DNA of 64,000 nt, taken from Phycisphaeraceae bacterium (GTDB taxonomy: Bacteria > Planctomycetota > Phycisphaerae > Phycisphaerales > UBA1924). Every line of letters begins with the position of its first letter. Positions within the stretch are counted from its first letter, which is position 1. Made by a program: the position numbers and the translations under genes. Below the pieces are notes generated by a model, which saw only the letters and a list, made by a program, of their open reading frames with translations, made no database searches and was not told the origin of the DNA. Location: contig JAHCJI010000001.1 of NCBI GenBank assembly GCA_026126305.1, forward strand, positions 372,001 to 436,000, given 5' to 3'. Of this stretch, positions 35,692 through 44,268 are shown one piece after another.

Positions 35692-36021
35692 CTAATACTC
35701 CAGCCACTGGCAGTCGGAAACAAGACAGATGCCCCCGGTGCGTCGCAGGGCGGCACGGGTGGCTTCGAGGATCTTTGGCGCGTCCTCGACGGGCACGGCC
35801 AGCAACACGCACGTGTTGCCCGAGACACCGCTGGGGTCGTCGCCCCGCTGCGTGCCGCGGTCGCCGAAGCCCGAGGCGTTGGGCAGCACGGTGTAGCCCT
35901 TGGCCCCGGCGTCTCGCAGGCGTGACAGCAGGCGTTCCAGGTGCGGGGTGTCGACGACGATCTCCAGCCGTTTCATGGGCCGGAGGCTTACCGACGCCGG
36001 GTTTGCTGGTTTGTTTGTCAT
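35692..36021 (-). CDS. sbtB: PII-like protein SbtB
   Basis: 109 residues from the ATG at 36021, whose first bases overlap the sbtA stop (ATGA); a shorter form of 94 residues could start at 35976 (MKRLEIVVD). It has the PII ferredoxin-like fold (LLSRLRDAGAKGYTVLPNASGFG, CVLLAVPVEDAPKILEATRA). SbtB proteins bind adenine nucleotides and shut or tune the bicarbonate carrier SbtA. The direct pairing with sbtA supports this more than sequence alone. The C-terminus (CLVSDCQWLEY) has two Cys. Confidence 0.85.
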   Translation of the reverse strand: MTNKPANPASVSLRPMKRLEIVVDTPHLERLLSRLRDAGAKGYTVLPNASGFGDRGTQRGDDPSGVSGNTCVLLAVPVEDAPKILEATRAALRRTGGICLVSDCQWLEY

Positions 36022-37001
36022 GCTGCCCACCACCATTGGATGATCGAGGCGTAGAGCGGGATGCCCACCACGATGTTGAACGGGAACGTCAGGCCCAGGC
36101 TCATGGGCACGAACAGGCTCGGGTTGGCCTTGGGCAATGCCAGCCGCAGGGCCGCCGGCGCGGCGATATAACTCGCGCTGCCGAAGAGCACCGCCAGCAA
36201 CAGTGCGTCACCCGATGACAGGGCCAGTGCCTTCGACGCGAGGATGCCCAGGAAGGCCTGGATCGGTGGTGCCAGGAGCGCGAAGCCTACCAGGAACGCG
36301 CCCGATCGGCGCAGATCCCCGAGCCGCCGGGCCGCGACCAGCCCCATATCCAGCAGGAACAGGCACAAGATGGCCTGGAAGGGGTCCTTCACCAGCGGCT
36401 TCATGGTGGCCCAGCCCGCGTCGCCGCTGAGGTAGCCGATGAGCAGGCTGCCCAGGAGCAGAACGATAGCGCCGTTTGCCAGCGCCTCGTGCGTGACGGC
36501 GCGCCACTCGAAGGGAGCGCGCTCGCCGTTGTCGGTGGGCTTGCGGATCAGGCTGGCCAGCACGATGCCGGTGATGATGGCTGGTGATTCCATGAGCGCC
36601 ATGGCGGCGATGAGGTGCCCGCTGAACGGCACGCCGCTGCGTTCCAGAAAACTGATGGCCGTGATGAACGTCACGGCACTCACCGAGCCGTAACAAGCCG
36701 CCACGCCCGCGGCGTCTTCGGCCTTGAGGCGTGTGCGTAACACGAGGAAGCCCAGCAGCGGCAGCAAGGCGCTCGAGGCCATGGCCACGCCCAGCGTGGC
36801 GATCACCTGGCCACCCAGCCCGCTCTGGCGCAGTTCGTACCCGCCGTGGAAGCCGATGGCCACCAGCAGGTAGATGGACAGCGCCTTGGCGACGGCGGGT
36901 GGCACGCTCAGGTCTGAGCGGACGAGCGTGGCCAGCATGCCCAGCGCAAAGAAGAGGATGGGCGGGGAGAGCAGGTTCAGCGTGAGGGCGGATAGGTCCA
37001 C
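36018..37001 (-). CDS. sbtA: Sodium-dependent bicarbonate transporter SbtA
   Basis: 327 residues, about ten membrane helices in two inverted halves. Family segments are ILFFALGMLATLVRSDLSVP, GSVSAVTFITAISFLE, ALMESPAIITGIVLA and GSASYIAAPAALRLALP. It should import bicarbonate with sodium. The start is GTG at 37001, with AGGAG five bases before; an ATG at 37046 lacks a ribosome site. sbtB follows with a four-base overlap. Such a carrier is best known from cyanobacteria but occurs in other aquatic bacteria. Confidence 0.88.
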   Translation of the reverse strand: MDLSALTLNLLSPPILFFALGMLATLVRSDLSVPPAVAKALSIYLLVAIGFHGGYELRQSGLGGQVIATLGVAMASSALLPLLGFLVLRTRLKAEDAAGVAACYGSVSAVTFITAISFLERSGVPFSGHLIAAMALMESPAIITGIVLASLIRKPTDNGERAPFEWRAVTHEALANGAIVLLLGSLLIGYLSGDAGWATMKPLVKDPFQAILCLFLLDMGLVAARRLGDLRRSGAFLVGFALLAPPIQAFLGILASKALALSSGDALLLAVLFGSASYIAAPAALRLALPKANPSLFVPMSLGLTFPFNIVVGIPLYASIIQWWWAA

Positions 37002-37354
37002 GAACGCTCCTGGGTAGGCCCGGATAGCGGGGTGTGCGCCCCGCATGTCGAAGGATAGTACTGGAGACAGGGGGCAGGTGCTCTGGCGAAGCAGCGAGGG
37101 CAGTGGCGTGCGGCCTGCTATTGCCGATGATCTATCCGCGGAGATCGCCGGATGTGGCGTGACCCGAACACTCTCTACCATGCGGGTGATGCGTGCTACG
37201 GGGCCGTCCGGGCGTACACCCGGCTCCGCGAGGCGGCCCTTGGCTTGTGCATCGAGTAGCCGCGCCACGATCCGATCGAGGCGGAAAATATAAAAATCTT
37301 GCAAAGCACGCCGTCCGGTCGCGTCGGCAACCCATCCGGTGCCAAGTATAAGAC
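37002..37354. other. Divergent intergenic region between sbtA and the phosphonate FAD gene
   Basis: About 350 bases. It includes an A/T-rich block (37284-37306) unusual for this GC-rich DNA and a -10-like TATAAG at 37347-37352, only a few bases before the GTG of the oxidoreductase. No credible gene or hairpin terminator was seen. It probably holds the promoters of both divergent genes. Confidence 0.4.
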
Positions 37355-38518
37355 GTGAGCAACGCAAACAAAAGTTATGATCTGGCCATCATCGGCGCGG
37401 GCATCGTCGGGCTGAGCCATGCGCTGGCCGCCACCGATGCCGGGCTGCGCATCTGCGTGATCGAAAGCGATGATCGGCCCAGCGGCGCTTCGATCCGCAA
37501 CTTCGGCATGGTCTGGCCCGTGGGTATGCCCCCGGGAGAGGCGCGCGCCCACGCCCTGCGTTCTCGCGAGATCTGGTTGCACGTTGCGCCACAGGCGGGC
37601 TTCGATGCTCGAGCGGTCGGGTCCTTGCACCTGGCACGCCACGAGGACGAGCGGGCCGTCCTGCACGAGTTCATGCAGCGCCGGGCCGACGGCCTCCATG
37701 CCGAATGGCTCTCCCCCGATGAAGTGGCGCGGCGCTACCCGGGCGTTCGCCCGGATGGGCTCCTTGGCGCCATGCGAGCCGAGAGCGAGCTGGCCATCGA
37801 TCCACGCCACGCCATCGCCGCATGGGCCGATTGGCTCGCCAGCCGCGGCGTGTCATTCCTCTGGAACACCCATGCACGCGAGGCAGGGCAAGGCTTCGTG
37901 CAACTGGCCGACGCGACGCGCGTCGAAGCCGATCATGTCGTCGTGTGTAGCGGACAGGACACCCGCTTACTCTTCCCGGATGTCTACGAAAGGGCGTCGG
38001 TCTCGCGCTGCAAGCTCCAGATGCTCCGGCTCTCGGCCCCAGCATGGCGGATCGGCACGCACGTTGCGGGCGGCCTGACGCTGCGGCATTACAAGGCGTT
38101 CGAGGATTGCCCGACACTGCCCGACTTGAAGCAACGCGTGGCACGAGAGAACCCCCTCTACGACCGGTACGGCATCCACGTGATGGCCGCGCAACGCGCC
38201 GATGGCACGCTGGTCATCGGCGATTCGCACGAATACGACGCGGCGATCACCCCCTTCGACAACGCCACGATCGAGCAGATGATCCTGGAATACCTCGCCC
38301 GGATGCTCGATGTCGAGGGCCTGCACGTCGTCAATCGCTGGCACGGCATCTATGCCAAACGCACCGATGGCCAGTGGCTCGTGCGAGCGTGCCCCACGCC
38401 GGGCGTCACCGTTGTCAACGCATTGGGAGGCGCGGGCATGACGCTCGCGCCCGCAATCGCCGAAGCGACCATCGCGGCATTGCGAGCCAGCACGCCACTC
38501 CAAGGGCTCAGCATATGA
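37355..38518 (+). CDS. FAD-dependent oxidoreductase of phosphonate clusters (TIGR03364 type)
   Basis: 387 residues. The dinucleotide-binding motif is at the N-terminus (DLAIIGAGIVGLSHALA), then a DAO-like fold with RNFGMVWPVGMPPGEA near 49-64 and the C-terminal NALGGAGMTLAPAIAEATI. This subfamily is known mainly from phosphonate-degradation operons, where members oxidise aminoethylphosphonate or N-methylated forms to phosphonoacetaldehyde. That fits its neighbours (phnZ-like, phnCDE, phnX-like). Start is GTG at 37355; there is no better in-frame ATG. The stop overlaps the next start (ATGA). Confidence 0.85.
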   Translation: MSNANKSYDLAIIGAGIVGLSHALAATDAGLRICVIESDDRPSGASIRNFGMVWPVGMPPGEARAHALRSREIWLHVAPQAGFDARAVGSLHLARHEDERAVLHEFMQRRADGLHAEWLSPDEVARRYPGVRPDGLLGAMRAESELAIDPRHAIAAWADWLASRGVSFLWNTHAREAGQGFVQLADATRVEADHVVVCSGQDTRLLFPDVYERASVSRCKLQMLRLSAPAWRIGTHVAGGLTLRHYKAFEDCPTLPDLKQRVARENPLYDRYGIHVMAAQRADGTLVIGDSHEYDAAITPFDNATIEQMILEYLARMLDVEGLHVVNRWHGIYAKRTDGQWLVRACPTPGVTVVNALGGAGMTLAPAIAEATIAALRASTPLQGLSI

Positions 38519-39111
38519 AGCCAGTCCCAACCGATCCGTCGATCGACAACTCGAAACTGATCGACGCCATCTTCGACCTGTTCCATGAACGCGGCGACCG
38601 GTTGTATGGCGAGGCCGTCACCGAGCGTTCGCACGCCGTCCAGTGCGCATCGCTCGCACAGGCCGAAGGCTGCTCCGCCACGCTCGTTGCCGCCGCCCTG
38701 CTCCACGACATCGGGCACCTGCTGCACGACATGGGCGAGGACATCGCCCAGCGCGGCGTCGACGCGCGCCACGAGGACCAAGGCGCTTCGTGGCTGCGAA
38801 CATACTTCCCCGACGAGGTGACCGAGCCCGTCAGGCTGCACGTTGCCGCCAAGAGATACCTGGCCGCCGTCGATCCCCGGTATCTTGCCGCGCTCAGCCC
38901 GGCCTCGGCCCAGAGCCTGGCGCTCCAGGGCGGGCCTATGACCCCGGCTGAGTGCGCCCGATTCGAGGCCTCGCCCCACGCCCGTCAGGCCGTGCGATTG
39001 CGCCAATTCGACGACGCGGGCAAGGATTCGAATCTGCCCGCCATCGCCCCCGAGCGCTTCCGCGAGATCCTCGAAGCGGTCGTGTTGCCCCAAGACCAGC
39101 GCCGGGCCTGA
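38515..39111 (+). CDS. PhnZ-like HD-domain oxygenase
   Basis: 198 residues. The HD-domain ligand pattern of PhnZ is kept with the same spacings: His40, His64-Asp65 in ALLHDIGHLL, His86 and His109. Upstream YGEAVTERSH has Tyr31 and Glu33 where PhnZ has its substrate-gating Tyr and Glu. PhnZ uses a mixed-valent di-iron centre and oxygen to split 1-hydroxy-2-aminoethylphosphonate into glycine and phosphate. Its usual partner PhnY, which makes that substrate, is not in the window. Coupled to the FAD gene by a four-base overlap. HDIG proteins of phosphonate operons (TIGR03276) include this type. Confidence 0.85.
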   Translation: MKPVPTDPSIDNSKLIDAIFDLFHERGDRLYGEAVTERSHAVQCASLAQAEGCSATLVAAALLHDIGHLLHDMGEDIAQRGVDARHEDQGASWLRTYFPDEVTEPVRLHVAAKRYLAAVDPRYLAALSPASAQSLALQGGPMTPAECARFEASPHARQAVRLRQFDDAGKDSNLPAIAPERFREILEAVVLPQDQRRA

Positions 39112-39122
39112 TGCGACCAATC

Positions 39123-40343
39123 TCAGGTGAAACGGGCCATGATCCGCCCACAGCCAAAGTCGATGATGGTGACTACGACGATGATCAGGATCATCATCGT
39201 GGCGACCTCCTGGAACTGGTAGCTCTTCATCTTCGCGTCAATCAGATAGCCGATCCCTCCGGCCCCGACCAGCCCGAGAACGGAGGCCGAGCGCACGTTG
39301 CTCTCGAACCGTAGCAGGCTCTGGCTCACGACGTAGGGCATGATCTGTGGAAGCACCGCGTACGAGAGCACCTGCGCCGATGATGCGCCCGTCGCGGTGA
39401 CGCCATCGATCTCGCCCTGCCGAACCGTCTCGATCGCGTCCGCGAAGACCTTGCCCAGCACGCCGAAGGTATGCACCGCCAGGGCGAGCACGCCCGCGAA
39501 CGGGCCCAGCCCCAAGATGGCCACGAAGATGAGCGCCAGCACGAACTCGTTGAACCCCCGGCATGCATCGAAGCCCCGACGGGTCATGAACACGCCTGTT
39601 CGCCGCAGGAGCCGGTGCGGCCACGTCGCGCCCGTGCTGAGCACCTCGAACGAACGGATCGACCCGAGCAACGCGGCCGGCAAGGCCAACACCACTGCCA
39701 GTAAGGTGCCCCAGATGGCGATGGCAACTGTCTCCAGCAACGCATCCAGATACAGCCCGATCTTCTTCGGATCGGTCGTGGGCGGCAGGAAGCCACCCCG
39801 ACGATCCCGCTCCATCCGTTGCGCCTGAGCGCTCACGCGGCGGTCCCACTCGCTCAGCGAGATGGAATCTCGCAAGGCTCCGGCACGCCGCTCTACCAGG
39901 CCGGCAAACTCGGGCGGCCTGGGTGCGCCGGGCGCGAGGGACAACTCCGCGGCAACGGACAACTCCGCCTCGCGACGCAACGCCAGCGAAACGATCTGCT
40001 CGGCCTGCGCACGCGTGCGGGGCCGTTCGCTCTCTTCGATGGGGCGGCCGAACACGAACTCCACCGCACGATCGCGGTTGGCAACCAGCGTGCCGGCGTC
40101 CAGTTCGCTCTTGACGCCAGACCAGTACAGCAGTGCCACGATCAGCAGCGGCAAGGCCAACCGCCGGGCCGTAAACCACGCGATGACGCCGGAGACAAAC
40201 CCCGCGATGGCGATGCCCCCCGCCGGGCCGAGTGTCACGAACGGCTGGGCGTGCAGGGCCGCCGCCGTTCCGAGAAAAGCGGCGAAGGGAACGGCCCAAC
40301 GAACCACGTGGGGCCAGCGCCTGGCAGCCGCTTCACGGCCCAC
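39123..40343 (-). CDS. phnE: Phosphonate ABC transporter permease PhnE
   Basis: 406 residues. The C-terminal 230 residues are the permease with the conserved cytoplasmic loop (EIDGVTATGASSAQVLSYAVLP in part, residues near 300-320) and GLVGAGGIGYLIDAKM. The first 170 residues hold two membrane helices and a charged region that ordinary PhnE proteins lack; the family often has one such extension in planctomycetes and deltaproteobacteria, but I cannot confirm that here. Start is GTG at 40343, overlapping the phnD stop by 11 bases; TTG at 40346 is also possible. It converges with the phnZ-like gene. Confidence 0.88.
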   Translation of the reverse strand: MGREAAARRWPHVVRWAVPFAAFLGTAAALHAQPFVTLGPAGGIAIAGFVSGVIAWFTARRLALPLLIVALLYWSGVKSELDAGTLVANRDRAVEFVFGRPIEESERPRTRAQAEQIVSLALRREAELSVAAELSLAPGAPRPPEFAGLVERRAGALRDSISLSEWDRRVSAQAQRMERDRRGGFLPPTTDPKKIGLYLDALLETVAIAIWGTLLAVVLALPAALLGSIRSFEVLSTGATWPHRLLRRTGVFMTRRGFDACRGFNEFVLALIFVAILGLGPFAGVLALAVHTFGVLGKVFADAIETVRQGEIDGVTATGASSAQVLSYAVLPQIMPYVVSQSLLRFESNVRSASVLGLVGAGGIGYLIDAKMKSYQFQEVATMMILIIVVVTIIDFGCGRIMARFT

Positions 40344-41262
40344 CAATCAGTTCCCGGTGTTGCTGCTCGAGCACGCGGATGATGTCGTACTCGGCGTCGT
40401 CGGCTGGCAGGAAGCCGCCCCGTGCCATCTTGTCCAGCGATTGCGACTCGATCGTGAAGTCAACGAGAGCGTCGCGCACGGCGTCCTGGAACGAAACGGG
40501 CAAGTCCCCGCGCACGGCGATGGGCGAGCTCGGGATCAACTCCGAACGCCAGACCTCGACAAGCGGCGAGGCGTCCAGGCCGCTGCGCACCATCGCCGCC
40601 AGGTCCAGCGTGTTGGCCGCCGCGGCCAGAAGGTCTCCCGCCAGGACGGCTTGGATGGCGTTGCCGTGCGTTCCCGTGTATCGCACCTGCCCAAAGAAAT
40701 CCTCGGGCTTCATGCCCGTTGCCTCGATCACCCCAAGGCTGGGCAAGAGGTACCCCGAGGTCGAGTTTGGCGTGACGAAGCCAACGGTCTTGCCGGCCAG
40801 GTCGGCCAGCGTGCGCAGGCCCGTGTCATGGCGCGTGATGATGATCGCGTAGTAGCCTTCCTCGCCCAACTCGTTGAGTTCCTTGGCCACCGCGACGGCC
40901 CCCGCCATGCGATGGGCCTCGATGTAACTCTTGGGTCCAAAATAGGCGATATCGATCTGCTTGTTCCGCATCGCCGTGATGACACCCACGTACTCCGACG
41001 CGCTCGACACCCGCACGGGGCGCCCAAGCCGGGCCTCCAGGTGGGCCCCAAGGGGTGCGAATCGATCCACGATGTCCGCGCCACCCTCACTGGGAATCAA
41101 CCCAAGCCGTACGACCTCGGGCCAGCCCGCCTTGGCGGGGTCATCGCCAGAGGCCGACGCCCCCCCGGTGCCGGCACGCTCGCCACAGCAGGCCAGAGAT
41201 AGAACAGCCATCGCCAAGGCGAAGAACAAACAACAACGCTTCCAACCGAACGATGTGCTCAA
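40333..41262 (-). CDS. phnD: Phosphonate-binding lipoprotein PhnD
   Basis: 309 residues. The substrate-binding fold of PhnD is clear: RLGLIPSEGGADIVDRFAPL, AMRNKQIDIAYFGPKSYIEA and VGFVTPNSTSGYLLPS. The start is TTG at 41262: it overlaps the phnC stop (TTGA), has GGAG eight bases before, and gives a complete lipoprotein signal (CCLFFALAMAVLSLACCG). It is held at the membrane and delivers phosphonate to PhnCE. Which phosphonate is bound is not shown by sequence. Confidence 0.9.
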   Translation of the reverse strand: MSTSFGWKRCCLFFALAMAVLSLACCGERAGTGGASASGDDPAKAGWPEVVRLGLIPSEGGADIVDRFAPLGAHLEARLGRPVRVSSASEYVGVITAMRNKQIDIAYFGPKSYIEAHRMAGAVAVAKELNELGEEGYYAIIITRHDTGLRTLADLAGKTVGFVTPNSTSGYLLPSLGVIEATGMKPEDFFGQVRYTGTHGNAIQAVLAGDLLAAAANTLDLAAMVRSGLDASPLVEVWRSELIPSSPIAVRGDLPVSFQDAVRDALVDFTIESQSLDKMARGGFLPADDAEYDIIRVLEQQHRELIGGP

Positions 41263-42077
41263 GTGACAGTCTCCAGCGCACGCCCCAACCGATCCACGTC
41301 GTTCCGGGCGTGTCGATCCGGCGCATCGCCATACAACGCGGCGAGACGATCGGGATCGACCCGATCGGCGGGCGCGTCCCAGCACAGCCGGCCAGCGCGC
41401 AGCGCCACCACACGCGTCGCGAATCGCTGCGCGATATCGACATGGTGCAGATTGATCACGATCGGCACACCACGATCGTGGTGGATGCGCTCGAGCGTTT
41501 CCAGCACGATCGAGGCGCTGCTTGGGTCGAGGCTGGCGATCGGCTCGTCGGCCAATATCGCGCGGGGCTCTTGCGCCAACACACGCGCGATCGCCACGCG
41601 CTGGGCCTGCCCGCCCGAGAGCCGATCGGCCCGACGGTGTGCCAGGTCGGCGATGCGAACCTCCTCCAGACATGCCATGGCACGATCCGCTTCCGCCCCG
41701 GGAAACACCCGGCCCAACGCCAGCACGCTCCAAGGCAGCCGTAAGGATGCCAATCGACCGACCATGACATTCTGGAGCACTGTCAGCCGGCCCACAAGGT
41801 TGAACTGCTGGAAGATCATCCCGACCTGGTGACGCACATCGCACAATGCCCGACCGTGTACATGGGTGATATCCCGTCCATCCAGCAGCACCTGCCCGAT
41901 CGTCGGGCGCATCAACCGGTTCATCAGCCGCAAGAGCGTGCTCTTGCCCGCGCCCGAGGGGCCGATCACCGCTATGCGCTCCTGGGCATGGATCGACAGA
42001 TTCAAGCCGCTCAGGGCAGCCGGGCCAGCCCCATACCGCATGCACAGATCCCTGACTTCCAATACGTGCGCTTTCAC
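41259..42077 (-). CDS. phnC: Phosphonate ABC transporter ATPase PhnC
   Basis: 272 residues. Walker A is GPSGAGKST, the signature LSGGQAQRVAIARVL, Walker B AILADEPIASLD and the switch His in VINLHHVDIA. PhnC-type features include MIFQQFNLVGRLTVLQNVMVG (in part). Start is GTG at 42077. It is the first gene of the phnCDE transcript and is divergent from the phnX-like gene. About 25 residues after the normal end of the fold are Asp/Arg-rich. Confidence 0.92.
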   Translation of the reverse strand: MKAHVLEVRDLCMRYGAGPAALSGLNLSIHAQERIAVIGPSGAGKSTLLRLMNRLMRPTIGQVLLDGRDITHVHGRALCDVRHQVGMIFQQFNLVGRLTVLQNVMVGRLASLRLPWSVLALGRVFPGAEADRAMACLEEVRIADLAHRRADRLSGGQAQRVAIARVLAQEPRAILADEPIASLDPSSASIVLETLERIHHDRGVPIVINLHHVDIAQRFATRVVALRAGRLCWDAPADRVDPDRLAALYGDAPDRHARNDVDRLGRALETVT

Positions 42078-42126
42078 GGGCTCTGGTCCATCCTTCGGGT
42101 TTGCATGAAAGCATCCCGCTGCACCC

Positions 42127-42154
42127 TTGACGAAACAAGCGCCGTGAGTATGAA
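42127..42154 (+). promoter_or_regulatory. Candidate promoter of the PhnX-like gene
   Basis: TTGACG (42127-42132) and TATGAA (42149-42154) with a 16-base spacer, about 90 bases before the ATG. It lies in the 170-base region between divergent phnC and the hydrolase gene. No Pho-box-like repeat was found by eye. Confidence 0.45.
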
Positions 42155-42247
42155 GAATGAGTCAAGAGCCCATCAGCGGCCGTACGCCGGGGCACCCCGT
42201 GATCCTCGTGCGGCTACATTTCACGGGGAATTACTACGGGAGGCTCC

Positions 42248-42940
42248 ATGCAACTCATGGTCTTCGATGTTGCTGGAACGACACTCCGCGACGATGGCGA
42301 CCGCGTCGCCGGCTTTCTGGCCCATATCCTCAAGCAAGCCGATGTTCCGACGAGCCTCCAGGCCATCGATCTGGTCATGGGTTTGCCCAAGACGATAGCC
42401 ATCGCCCAACTCATCGAGGCCCATCGCGGTCGCACGCCGCACGAATCCGAAGTCAGGGACCTGCACGATCGATTCCGGTCTCTCATGATCGACCACTACG
42501 CCCATGATCCGGATGTGGCCGAAACGCCCGGTGCTTCCGAGGTTTTTGCCGGGTTGCGCGCGATGGGCGTTCGGGTGGCCCTCGACACCGGATTCGACCG
42601 CGGCATCCTCAACGCCGTGATCCAGCGATTGCAGTGGGGCCAATTCCTCGATGACACGATCGCCAGCGACGAGGTCGCACACGGACGCCCCGAGCCCGAC
42701 ATGATCCACGCGCTCATGGCCCGATCGGGTGTGGATGATCCCGCCATGGTGGGCAAGGTCGGCGATAGCATTTCGGACATCTTGGAAGGCCGTAACGCAC
42801 GCTGCGGGCTCGTCGCGGCCATCCGCAACGCGCGGACACACCAGGCTATCGGCTCGACGCCGGGCGTGGTCGGCGTCGAGAACATTGCCGAAGTCGTTCC
42901 ACTGATCGAGGCACGACTGGGTTTGCAGCCCGAGGCATGA
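42248..42940 (+). CDS. PhnX-like phosphonatase of the HAD family
   Basis: 230 residues. The nucleophile motif is FDVAGTTLRD with Asp7; the usual second Asp is Ala9, as in true phosphonoacetaldehyde hydrolase (DxAGTT). The cap has VMGLPKTIAIAQL, in which Lys48 matches the Schiff-base Lys of phosphonatase (MGLLK in the Bacillus enzyme). HAD motif III/IV is GKVGDSISDILEG. It should cleave phosphonoacetaldehyde to acetaldehyde and phosphate. Phosphonatase-like relatives (TIGR03351) of uncertain activity exist, but the Lys supports real phosphonatase chemistry. GGGAGG precedes the start. Confidence 0.85.
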   Translation: MQLMVFDVAGTTLRDDGDRVAGFLAHILKQADVPTSLQAIDLVMGLPKTIAIAQLIEAHRGRTPHESEVRDLHDRFRSLMIDHYAHDPDVAETPGASEVFAGLRAMGVRVALDTGFDRGILNAVIQRLQWGQFLDDTIASDEVAHGRPEPDMIHALMARSGVDDPAMVGKVGDSISDILEGRNARCGLVAAIRNARTHQAIGSTPGVVGVENIAEVVPLIEARLGLQPEA

Positions 42941-43129
42941 CAGCAACGCGTGTCCCCTTGTTTTCGAATCATTTAGAAGATAAACCCATGTCGTTCAGAA
43001 AGCGCCAAAAGAGGGCGCGTTTGTGCGATCTTCTTGAATCCTACACGCATCGTGCATGAAGGAAGATCTCATCCGGCAATATATTCGAGTTTGTGAACAT
43101 GACCCGGATGCTCGTACGGAGAGATACAG

Positions 43130-44212
43130 ATGACCAAGAACGTATCGTTTGCATTGATCGCGGCCGCCGGCCTGACGATCTCGGCCGCCAACGCCCAGAC
43201 CATCCTTTTCCAGGAAGACTTCGAGAGCGCCGTGCTCTTCCCGTTCGTCAGCTCCAGCGAGTGCTGCGGCGATGGTGAGGATTGGACCGATATCCTCCCC
43301 GCTGGCTGGATCTTCGATAACGGTGATACCCCATCGGATGGACCCGCCGAGTTCTTCGGCTTCACGATCCTCAAGAAGACTTCGTGGATCGCCACGTCGT
43401 TCAACCAGAGGCGAGACTCCTTCACCCGCGGCACCGGCAATGTCCTCGTCGCCGACGCCGACGAATACGACGACCTGGGCAGCGGTATCGAACCCAACCT
43501 CTTCAACGTCCTCGTGCGCACACCGCCGATCAACGTGACCTCGGTCACCAGCGGCCTGCTCGAGATCGCATTCGACTCCAGCTTCCGCCCCTACGACGAC
43601 ATGACCGGCCTGGTCGAGGTCAGCTTCAACGGCGGGCTCAGCTTCGACAACCTGCTCACCCTCAACACCGACACCGTGCCCGGCGGCTCGAGCAGCCTCT
43701 CTCGCGCCAACGAGGCCGTTGCCCTCAACGTCGTGATTCCTGCGGGCGCTACCGAGGCCATCGTTCAGTTCCGCATGGCCGACGCCGGCAACGACTGGTG
43801 GTGGGCCATCGATAACATCGTGATCTCCGAGGGCACCGGCGCGCCTGGCACATTCGGGTTCATCACCCAGTCCGAAACGGTCTTCGAGCTCACTCGCCCA
43901 ACCATCGAGTGGGAGGCCGCCGCCGACGCCGTCGACTACCGCATCGTCGTCTCGCGCAACGCCGACCTGAGCAACCCCCTTTACGAGGATGAGGGCATCA
44001 CCGGGACGAGCACCATCGTCGGTCCCTTCGGCAGCGGTCGCTACTACGTCAGCGTCTTCGCACGAAACACCGGCGGCGAACGGGAGATCCTCAACTCGCC
44101 CCTGAGCTTCTTTGTCATCAACCCGTGCCCTGCCGACTTCGACGGCGACGGCATGCTCACCATCTTCGACTTCCTGGCATTCCAGAACGCGTTCGCAGCG
44201 GGTTGCCCGTAA
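43130..44212 (+). CDS. Exported protein with GC-type dockerin-like tail
   Basis: 360 residues. The signal peptide is about 1-22 (ending SAANAQ). The body is beta-rich (probably a jelly-roll domain near 25-235, then a fibronectin-like domain near 245-325: TRPTIEWEAAADAVDYRIVV). The last 30 residues are CPADFDGDGMLTIFDFLAF and then QNAFAAGCP. This calcium-loop (DxDGDG) plus GC-P ending is the tail seen on many exported Phycisphaerae proteins and is thought to be a sorting or anchoring signal. GGAGA precedes the start. Substrate or partner is unknown; no catalytic motif was seen. Confidence 0.85.
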   Translation: MTKNVSFALIAAAGLTISAANAQTILFQEDFESAVLFPFVSSSECCGDGEDWTDILPAGWIFDNGDTPSDGPAEFFGFTILKKTSWIATSFNQRRDSFTRGTGNVLVADADEYDDLGSGIEPNLFNVLVRTPPINVTSVTSGLLEIAFDSSFRPYDDMTGLVEVSFNGGLSFDNLLTLNTDTVPGGSSSLSRANEAVALNVVIPAGATEAIVQFRMADAGNDWWWAIDNIVISEGTGAPGTFGFITQSETVFELTRPTIEWEAAADAVDYRIVVSRNADLSNPLYEDEGITGTSTIVGPFGSGRYYVSVFARNTGGEREILNSPLSFFVINPCPADFDGDGMLTIFDFLAFQNAFAAGCP

Positions 44213-44245
44213 GACAAAACCAACTGAGCCGAGCACAAACACCAG

Positions 44246-44268
44246 GGGCCGATCATCATGATCGGCCC
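44246..44268. terminator. Perfect hairpin between convergent genes
   Basis: GGGCCGATCAT (44246-44256) and ATGATCGGCCC (44258-44268) form an 11-base inverted repeat with almost no loop. There is no T run on the plus strand, so it may act in both directions as a weak terminator. It ends just before the stop of the sulfotransferase gene. Confidence 0.55.
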
